DNA from: Bacillota bacterium
GTDB lineage: Bacteria > Bacillota > Clostridia > Tissierellales > Peptoniphilaceae
DNA length: 5,864 nucleotides
Direction: 5' to 3'
NCBI GenBank assembly: GCA_023418835.1
Contig: JAEZYW010000088.1
Location: forward strand, 1-5,864
Below the pieces are notes generated by a model. It was given only the letters and a program-made list of their open reading frames with translations, did no database searches and was not told the origin of the DNA. How positions within the stretch are numbered: position 1 is the first letter of the stretch; every line of letters starts with the position of its first letter. Made by a program: the position numbers and the translations under genes. This document shows, in pieces, positions 1 to 4,549 of the stretch.

Positions 1-470
1 TTCATAACTTCGTCATCTTTTGAATTTGGAAAACCAATTGAGTTTTCAAAATTCCAAGTCAAGCCTATTAGTCTTATTCCCTTTTCATAATAGTACTCTA
101 ACTTTTCTATACTGTCGATGCTCTTTCCATCTTCAATAGTTAAGAAACCTGAAATGATTCCTTCACTTTCATTGGATTTTAAGTCTTCGTAATTATAAGC
201 AGGTTTTACAAATCCAGGATGTTTTTTTATTTCACTATGATAATGTTCTATCAGCTCATCAATATACTCATCATCTGAAATCAAATCCCTTCCCAACATC
301 TCATACATTTTTCCATTTAATAAAAAGATAGCAAAAAATTGAGCAATGCAATTTCCTTCTTTTAGCCTTACAAAATCCAAATGGGTTTTGGAATTTTCGT
401 ATAAGCTATCCCCCTTCTTTGCAACTGAAGACAACATTAGTGTATCTGCGCGAAAATCAATGTATTTCAT
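1..470 (-). CDS. Membrane dipeptidase family protein (peptidase M19), C-terminal part cut off by the window edge
   Basis: The first 156 residues are visible, about half of a typical M19 protein, and the frame stays open to the window edge. Family members are zinc enzymes that hydrolyse dipeptides. The bacterial ones are usually cytoplasmic, and no signal peptide is seen here. Seen: an N-terminal DFRADTL (residues 5-11) where the family has D-x-H-x-D, a THLDFVRLKEG stretch followed by AQFFA (29-47), the TIEDG segment with the presumed bridging Glu113, and LTWNFENSIGFPNS (137-150), which is typical of Firmicutes M19 proteins. The start is ATG at 470, preceded by AGGTGA at 475-480. A sigma-A-like promoter lies about 70 bases upstream. 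The odd point is Arg7 (CGC) in place of the first metal-ligand His, so activity may be altered. The two remaining His ligands would lie outside the window. The family call is firm; the catalytic state is open. Confidence 0.85.
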   Translation of the reverse strand, partial: MKYIDFRADTLMLSSVAKKGDSLYENSKTHLDFVRLKEGNCIAQFFAIFLLNGKMYEMLGRDLISDDEYIDELIEHYHSEIKKHPGFVKPAYNYEDLKSNESEGIISGFLTIEDGKSIDSIEKLEYYYEKGIRLIGLTWNFENSIGFPNSKDDEVM

Positions 471-501
471 ATTATCACCTAACTATTATTAAGATTTTGT
501 A

Positions 502-519
502 TTAAACAGATTCGTTTAA
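502..519. repeat. Perfect 6-6-6 inverted repeat in the dipeptidase leader
   Basis: TTAAAC at 502-507 and GTTTAA at 514-519 are exact reverse complements separated by 6 bases. The repeat lies between the predicted dipeptidase promoter and its start codon, so it falls inside the predicted mRNA leader. It could be a repressor operator or a weak leader hairpin. Short AT-rich dyads also arise by chance, so the role is a guess. Confidence 0.35.
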
Positions 520-536
520 GCACTTATTAATTAATC

Positions 537-565
537 AGTATATTATAAGTCTTTTGATAATACAA
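537..565 (-). promoter_or_regulatory. Sigma-A-type promoter for the M19 dipeptidase gene
   Basis: On the minus strand TTGTAT (560-565) is followed after exactly 17 bases by TATACT (537-542). These are close to the TTGACA and TATAAT consensus boxes, at the ideal spacing. Transcription would begin near 530, giving a leader of about 60 nt before the ATG at 470. It is the best promoter-like sequence in the divergent gap. Confidence 0.6.
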
Positions 566-609
566 TATTTGTAACAATTATTAAGTTTTTATAAGTTTTA
601 GTCTAAATA

Positions 610-639
610 TTTACTATTTCCCTAACAATATGTTATTAT
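610..639 (+). promoter_or_regulatory. Possible promoter for the LCP gene
   Basis: TTTACT (610-615) and TATTAT (634-639) are separated by 18 bases, which would place the transcript start about 30 bases before the ATG at 675. The boxes are only moderate matches and the whole gap is AT-rich, so other placements are possible, for example TTGTAA at 569-574 with TATAAG at 590-595. Confidence 0.35.
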
Positions 640-674
640 TAACCAAAAGAACCTTTGAAGGTGGTAAGCATTAA

Positions 675-1676
675 ATGAAATTTTTTAAAACTTTTTTAAT
701 ATCTCTATTGTTATTTATAAGCGTTGGTGCTTATATGTTTTTTATTTCTTCTGAAGGAATTCCTTCCACATTAGCTGATAATTCTAATGTGGAAAGTGAA
801 GAAGAAACAGATGTATCTTCAGATGTGGAAGATAAAAAACAAGACAATGAAGTAGATAAAAAAACTCAAAATAAACTTGTGGAAAAAGCTGATGTAGTTG
901 CTTTTGATAATAATAAAGTGACATTCATTCTATTAGGTGTAGACGCTTTAGACGAAAAAGAAAAATCGGACATTAGAACCGATACCATAATCGCTGTAAA
1001 ATGCGATTTTAATACAGGAGAAATGAAACTTTTGTCTATTCCCAGGGATACAAGACTTTTAATAAAGGGAGCCTTAGACAAAGTCAACCACGCATATATT
1101 TACGGTGGAATTGACTTGACAATGAAGACTATAAATGACTTTTTAGGTACTGACATCGACTATTATGTAATGATAGACTATAGAGCCGTGGAAGAAATTG
1201 TAGATGCCATTGGAGGAGTTGCGCTAAATGTACCTAGAAGAATGGAATATTACGATCCCACAGTGGATTTCAGAGTTGATTTAAAACCAGGGCAACAAAT
1301 ACTCGACGGAAATAAGGCAATGCAGTATCTTAGATGGAGAAAAAATAACGCCATGACTGTAGGATATCGAGAAGGTGACGTTGGAAGAATAGAGGCTCAA
1401 CAATATTTCTTAAAAGAGTTTATTAAACAAACCCTAACTCCTAGAAATATTACTAAACTTCCTAGAATTGTACAGACATATTTAAGAAGAGTAGATACAA
1501 ATATTCCAATTAAACACATACTAAACGGAATTTCCCTAGCAAATAATTTGGATGCTGAAAATGTACAAATGGAAATAATTCCAGGATATGGACAATATGT
1601 AGACGACGTTTCTTACTATTTAGTTAAGAAGAACCAACTAAAGGATCTACTGAAGGAAATGGGATTTAAAGAATAA
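675..1676 (+). CDS. LytR-CpsA-Psr (LCP) family cell-wall glycopolymer ligase
   Basis: LCP enzymes sit in the cytoplasmic membrane with the catalytic domain outside and transfer glycopolymers such as teichoic acid or capsule from a polyprenyl-phosphate carrier to peptidoglycan. In this 333-residue protein a single membrane segment (about residues 5-24) is followed by an acidic, Lys-rich low-complexity linker (about 37-72) and the LCP domain (about 80-250). Visible LCP motifs are RTDT with Asp103, SIPRDTR (121-127), KVNHAY (136-141), VDAIGGV (176-182), LKPGQQILDG (203-212), YLRWR (218-222, Arg220 and Arg222) and GDVGRIEAQQ (234-243). A C-terminal tail of about 85 residues follows. The start is supported by GAAGGTGG at 657-664, 10 bases before the ATG. 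The gene stands alone between a divergent gene and a convergent operon. The polymer transferred cannot be told from sequence, so no lytR, tagT or cpsA symbol is given. Confidence 0.9.
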   Translation: MKFFKTFLISLLLFISVGAYMFFISSEGIPSTLADNSNVESEEETDVSSDVEDKKQDNEVDKKTQNKLVEKADVVAFDNNKVTFILLGVDALDEKEKSDIRTDTIIAVKCDFNTGEMKLLSIPRDTRLLIKGALDKVNHAYIYGGIDLTMKTINDFLGTDIDYYVMIDYRAVEEIVDAIGGVALNVPRRMEYYDPTVDFRVDLKPGQQILDGNKAMQYLRWRKNNAMTVGYREGDVGRIEAQQYFLKEFIKQTLTPRNITKLPRIVQTYLRRVDTNIPIKHILNGISLANNLDAENVQMEIIPGYGQYVDDVSYYLVKKNQLKDLLKEMGFKE

Positions 1677-1680
1677 AATA

Positions 1681-1722
1681 AGGTCTGATTTGGATTTATC
1701 CAAGTTCAGACCTATTATTTTT
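1681..1722 (+). terminator. Rho-independent terminator of the LCP gene
   Basis: AGGTCTGA at 1681-1688 pairs with TCAGACCT at 1706-1713. An inner TTGGAT/ATCCAA stem extends the hairpin, and a T-rich tail (ATTATTTTT) follows. The hairpin begins 5 bases after the LCP stop codon. Confidence 0.8.
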
Positions 1723-1727
1723 AAAGG

Positions 1728-1765
1728 AAAAAGAGTTAGCTCCATAAATGAATTAACTCTTTTTT
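1728..1765. terminator. Bidirectional terminator between the LCP gene and the glutaredoxin operon
   Basis: AAAAAGAGTTA (1728-1738) pairs with TAACTCTTTTT (1754-1764) around a loop of 15 bases, so either strand reads a hairpin followed by a T run. It lies 10 bases past the glutaredoxin stop codon on the minus strand and is a second stop for plus-strand transcripts that pass the first hairpin. Confidence 0.75.
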
Positions 1766-1775
1766 GTCACTATAG

Positions 1776-2006
1776 TTATTTATCTAGTAGTGTATCAATT
1801 TTTGATTTGTCGAATCCTACTATTTCTTCTTCGTCTATAATTACAACAGGAACTCCTGTGTGACCTTTTGCCATAAGTTCTTCTCTAGCTTCCCTAGATG
1901 TTGAAATATTTTTTTCTTCGTATTCTACACCTTTTTCAGTTAAATAATCTTTTGCAAGTGTACAATATGGACAAGTTGAGCTTGTATATACTACTACGTT
2001 TTTCAT
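1776..2006 (-). CDS. Small glutaredoxin-like protein, YruB/NrdH type
   Basis: This 76-residue protein has a single thioredoxin fold. An N-terminal beta strand (KNVVVYTSS) leads into the CPYC redox centre (Cys12, Cys15). TGVPV (50-54) carries the cis-Pro53 typical of the fold, and VGFDKSKID (63-71) matches the C-terminal region of YruB-type glutaredoxins. Such proteins act in the cytoplasm as dithiol-disulfide carriers; NrdH relatives reduce class I ribonucleotide reductase. The partner here is unknown. The start is strong: AAGGAGGAT at 2016-2024 sits 9 bases before the ATG. It is the last gene of the leftward run, 88 bases after arsR. No convincing promoter was found in that gap, so read-through from the operon or control by the upstream regulator are both possible. 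A hairpin follows it at 1728-1765. Confidence 0.9.
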   Translation of the reverse strand: MKNVVVYTSSTCPYCTLAKDYLTEKGVEYEEKNISTSREAREELMAKGHTGVPVVIIDEEEIVGFDKSKIDTLLDK

Positions 2007-2046
2007 TTTTTATTGATCCTCCTTATGAATCTTTATTCTAATATAA

Positions 2047-2084
2047 GTTTACCCCTACTATCTATTATTAAACAATGGGTGAAC
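2047..2084. repeat. Imperfect inverted repeat between the regulator and glutaredoxin genes
   Basis: GTTTACCC at 2047-2054 and GGGTGAAC at 2077-2084 match as an inverted pair in 7 of 8 positions, with 22 bases between them, so the half-site centres are 30 bases apart. The right half ends 10 bases past the arsR stop codon, on its downstream side. No T run follows on the minus strand, so it does not look like a terminator. It may be an operator, an mRNA hairpin or chance. Confidence 0.3.
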
Positions 2085-2094
2085 TACTTTTATT

Positions 2095-2385
2095 TTAAGT
2101 ATGGGAGACGTGATCTAAGCCTTGAGTTAGCAACTCCAAAACGTGTTCGTCATCTAAACTGTAAAGAACTTGTCTACCTTCTTTTCTAGATTTTATAAGT
2201 TTTAAATCTTTCAACTTTCTCAGCTGGTGGGAAGTAGCAGATTGACCCATTTCAATATCAAGGGAAATGTTATTAACGCTTAACTCCCCATTTATCAAGG
2301 CAAAAATAATTTTAAGTCTAGTTGGATCTCCTAAACTCTTAAATATTTCAGATAATTTTTCTAATGTTTTGTCGTCAATTTTCAA
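2095..2385 (-). CDS. ArsR/SmtB-family metal-sensing repressor with an alpha-5 site
   Basis: A 96-residue winged-helix repressor. Seen: LGDPTRLKIIFAL (18-30), the recognition helix around GQSATSHQLRKLKD (47-60) and the wing SRKEGRQVLYSLDD (66-79). The last helix carries Asp79, His81, His92 and His95, the D-x-H-x10-H-x2-H arrangement of the alpha-5 metal site of CzrA and SmtB, which bind Zn(II) or Co(II) and then release DNA. The protein has no cysteine, so the thiol sites of ArsR or CadC type are absent. The start is TTG at 2383-2385: an in-frame TAG lies just upstream at 2398-2400, AGGAG is suitably placed, and the first internal Met is residue 46, inside the DNA-binding domain. It overlaps rsmA by 11 nt, suggesting coupled translation. 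No metal exporter is adjacent in the window, so its target is unknown; the glutaredoxin gene just downstream is one candidate. Confidence 0.88.
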   Translation of the reverse strand: MKIDDKTLEKLSEIFKSLGDPTRLKIIFALINGELSVNNISLDIEMGQSATSHQLRKLKDLKLIKSRKEGRQVLYSLDDEHVLELLTQGLDHVSHT

Positions 2386-3235
2386 CTTTCCCCGCTCCTA
2401 TCAATTTTTCTGATAATGACAAAAAGTCTTCTAAAGAAAGATTTTCCGCCCTGCTATTCTCATCTATACCCAATTTTTCTAGAATTTCTAAAACTACAGA
2501 TTTTTCTAAATTTAGACCAGAGGAAATGGAATTTAATACGGTCTTTCGTCTCTTTCCAAACCCAGCCCTTAAGACTTTTTCCAAATTCTCCACTTCTTTA
2601 ATATCTATATTATCTCTTATGGTCAGTTTTAAAACTGCAGAGTCCACCTTTGGTTTTGGCATAAAGACAGTTTTGGGAACATTCATAAGGATTTTAGAAT
2701 CCCCAAAATATTTTAAAAATACAGATATGCTGCCGTATTCCTTTGAATTCATATCGGCAACAATTCTAGTGGCAACTTCTTTTTGCATCATGACAATCAA
2801 TTCAGAGATAGAAGTTTGAGATTTTAAAAGATACTCTAAAATAGGAGTAGTTATATAGTACGGCAAATTTGCCACAACTTTAAAACTTTCTCCTTGAAAT
2901 TTTTCCCTAGCAATAGACTTTAAATCAGTTTTTAGAATGTCAGAAAAGACTATCTCCACATTTTCTTTGTCTCCAATAGTCTCTTCTAAAATTGACTTTA
3001 AACTTTCATCTATTTCCACTACCACTATTTTTTTGGCAACATCTGCCATACTTTTTGTCAACGTTCCAATTCCCGATCCAATCTCTAAGACATTTTCATT
3101 TTCGATTAGACCTTCTTTTATAATTTTGTCCACTATATTTTGGTCTATTAAAAAGTTTTGCCCCAAAGATTTGGTAAAGGAAAAATCGTGTCTATCCAAT
3201 AATTCTTTAATCTCTCTAGGAGAAGTTAGATTCAT
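2375..3235 (-). CDS. rsmA: 16S rRNA (adenine(1518)-N6/adenine(1519)-N6)-dimethyltransferase RsmA (KsgA)
   Basis: RsmA dimethylates two adjacent adenines in the 3' terminal helix of 16S rRNA, using S-adenosylmethionine, late in small-subunit assembly. Length is normal at 286 residues. Motifs in order: SLGQNFLID (23-31), the SAM-binding VLEIGSGIGTLT (49-60), the acidic end of the second strand VVVEID (71-76), the catalytic NLPYY (123-127), FMPKPKVDSAV (191-201), FGKRRKT (226-232) and RAENLSLEDF (262-271). All key residues are present. The start is ATG at 3235 with AGAGGAGAT at 3241-3249. It overlaps the end of rnmV by 20 nt, and its own end overlaps the arsR-family gene by 11 nt. The rnmV-rsmA pairing is the standard Firmicutes arrangement. 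Erm-type resistance methylases share the fold, but the operon position and the KsgA-type C-terminal motifs favour RsmA. Confidence 0.96.
   Translation of the reverse strand: MNLTSPREIKELLDRHDFSFTKSLGQNFLIDQNIVDKIIKEGLIENENVLEIGSGIGTLTKSMADVAKKIVVVEIDESLKSILEETIGDKENVEIVFSDILKTDLKSIAREKFQGESFKVVANLPYYITTPILEYLLKSQTSISELIVMMQKEVATRIVADMNSKEYGSISVFLKYFGDSKILMNVPKTVFMPKPKVDSAVLKLTIRDNIDIKEVENLEKVLRAGFGKRRKTVLNSISSGLNLEKSVVLEILEKLGIDENSRAENLSLEDFLSLSEKLIGAGKVEN
2395..2399 (-). promoter_or_regulatory. Ribosome binding site that fixes the TTG start of the arsR-family gene
   Basis: AGGAG on the minus strand lies 9 bases before the TTG at 2385 and within the last codons of rsmA. Together with the in-frame TAG at 2398-2400 it leaves TTG as the only reasonable start. 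Confidence 0.7.
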
Positions 3236-3770
3236 TATTTATCTCCTCTATCATTTCTTCTAGATCTCTTTTCTTAATACCGAAGGAGTTTAGTTTAGTC
3301 AAAAAAGCTTTTGCATTTCCGTACCCTATTCCCAGTCTTTCTCCTAAAATTTCTCTAAGTTCCTTAGAATTGGGATTTCCACTTAAACCGTATCTGATTA
3401 TGTCCTTTTGATTAAATTCTTCTACGTAATCGTGAAATTCAGGTTTCGCATCTAATATTGCTTTTTTAATATCCTCAGGAGTTGCATTTTCTACCCCAAT
3501 ATTGTCTCCTTTTAAAGCTTTTCTTTGAGGTAAGAAGGCGTGTTTAGCAGAGGGAATAAATTCAGAAATGTCTTTTCTAATTCTCTTTCCCACATAGTCT
3601 GGGTCAGTTAATATTATTATTCCCCGCTCCTTAGAAATCTTTTTTAAATTTTCTTTTAATTTTTTTCCATATGAATAGCCGTGGGTTTGGATGATGTCAG
3701 CTTCTACCGCTTTTTTAACAGCTGCCTCATCATCCCTACCCTCGACTACTATTATTTCTTTTATTTTCAT
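3216..3770 (-). CDS. rnmV: Ribonuclease M5 (5S rRNA maturase)
   Basis: RNase M5 cuts the 5S rRNA precursor to its mature ends in low-GC Gram-positive bacteria, working on a complex with ribosomal protein uL18. This protein has 184 residues, the usual length. The N-terminal Toprim domain is clear: VVEGRDD (8-14, with Glu10), the ILTDPDYVGKRIR segment (53-65) with metal-binding Asp56 and Asp58, and the GVENATPEDI block (92-101) typical of M5. The C-terminal part (about 105-184), with SGNPNSKELREILGERLGIGYGNAK spread over residues about 130-154, matches the M5-specific domain. The ATG at 3770 overlaps the tatD stop in an ATGA junction and no good Shine-Dalgarno sequence precedes it, so it probably relies on ribosomes finishing tatD. 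Its last 20 nt contain the rsmA ribosome start region. Confidence 0.95.
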   Translation of the reverse strand: MKIKEIIVVEGRDDEAAVKKAVEADIIQTHGYSYGKKLKENLKKISKERGIIILTDPDYVGKRIRKDISEFIPSAKHAFLPQRKALKGDNIGVENATPEDIKKAILDAKPEFHDYVEEFNQKDIIRYGLSGNPNSKELREILGERLGIGYGNAKAFLTKLNSFGIKKRDLEEMIEEINNESNFS

Positions 3771-4549
3771 AAATTTAAATCTAATCTATAAAATCTAGCC
3801 ACATTTTCGTCTGTCGCCTTTTCCAATTCTTCTAAAGTTATTCCTCTGAGATTTGCAATATTTTCAGCAGTATGCCTTACATATTTTGGCTCATTTCTCT
3901 TTCCTCTAAAAGGAACGGGAGTCATGTAAGGGCAATCTGTTTCCAATAAGAGACGATCCAAGGGAACTTCTTTAGCCACTTCCTTAGGAACTCTTGCGTT
4001 TTTAAAAGTCGTTGCCCCTCCCAGAGTGATATAAAATCCCAATTTCATATACTCTCTCATAAGTTCTACGCTACCAGAGTATAGATGCATCAGAGCTGAA
4101 AATTTTTCATTTTTTTCTTTTCTAGCTTTTAATATGTCAAAAGTCCTTTGATGGGCCTCCCTCGAGTGAATCACAACTGGCATATTTAATTCTTCTGCCA
4201 AATCTAGGTGGGCATGAAAGCATTTTTCTTGAACTTCTGGAGAAGGACTGTCTTCGTAATAATTGTCTAACCCTGTCTCTCCAATTGCAACTACTTTTTC
4301 CATAGTTGCTAAATCCTTAATTTTCTCAAAAGTCTCTTTAGAAAATTCGTCAGCATTTAAAGGGTGGATTCCCACAATTGCGTAGACATTTTCGTAATTT
4401 TTTGCGTATTCCACAGAACTTTTACTAGTTTCTACACTACTGCCACAGTTGAAGAAATAATCCACTCCATCTGATTTTAAATTTGATAGAATTTCATGTC
4501 GATCTTTGTCAAATTGTTTATCTTCTAAATGTCCGTGAGCATCTATCAT
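3767..4549 (-). CDS. tatD: TatD-family metal-dependent hydrolase (DNase)
   Basis: TatD proteins are two-metal TIM-barrel hydrolases. Characterised members act as 3'-5' exonucleases on DNA or RNA or as deoxyribonucleases, and the true substrate in Firmicutes is uncertain (the B. subtilis counterpart is yabD). Length is normal at 260 residues. Metal and active-site residues are visible: DAHGHLED with His5 and His7, VGIHP (59-63), AIGETGLD with Glu91, VVIHSR with His128, HLYSGS with His155 (usually HCFSGS), LLETDCPYMTP with Asp205, and RGKRNEP (215-221). The ATG at 4549 overlaps the metG stop by one base (TAATG), with AAGGTGG at 4554-4560 as ribosome binding site inside metG. It ends in an ATGA overlap with rnmV. 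The metG-tatD-rnmV-rsmA order matches the B. subtilis cluster, but without the yabE gene found there. Confidence 0.93.
   Translation of the reverse strand: MIDAHGHLEDKQFDKDRHEILSNLKSDGVDYFFNCGSSVETSKSSVEYAKNYENVYAIVGIHPLNADEFSKETFEKIKDLATMEKVVAIGETGLDNYYEDSPSPEVQEKCFHAHLDLAEELNMPVVIHSREAHQRTFDILKARKEKNEKFSALMHLYSGSVELMREYMKLGFYITLGGATTFKNARVPKEVAKEVPLDRLLLETDCPYMTPVPFRGKRNEPKYVRHTAENIANLRGITLEELEKATDENVARFYRLDLNL

Noticed and set aside
1374..1403. LCP motif GDVGRIEAQQ lacks the Arg often seen before QQ
   Set aside because: From memory, clostridial LCP proteins vary at this position, and the other key Arg and Asp residues are present, so it is probably normal variation.
2007..2094. Possible sigma-A promoter for the glutaredoxin gene
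   Set aside because: Several -10-like strings (TATATT, TAGAAT) occur on the minus strand but none has a fitting -35 box at 16-18 bases.
2364..2819. Open frame of 151 codons on the plus strand opposite rsmA
   Set aside because: It lies antisense to a gene with complete RsmA motifs, its translation is rich in Phe and Ser as expected from the reverse of AT-rich coding DNA, and it shows no domain.
4070..4087. TatD HLYSGS in place of HCFSGS
   Set aside because: The His ligand is kept and the neighbouring positions vary in the family; there is no sign of lost function.
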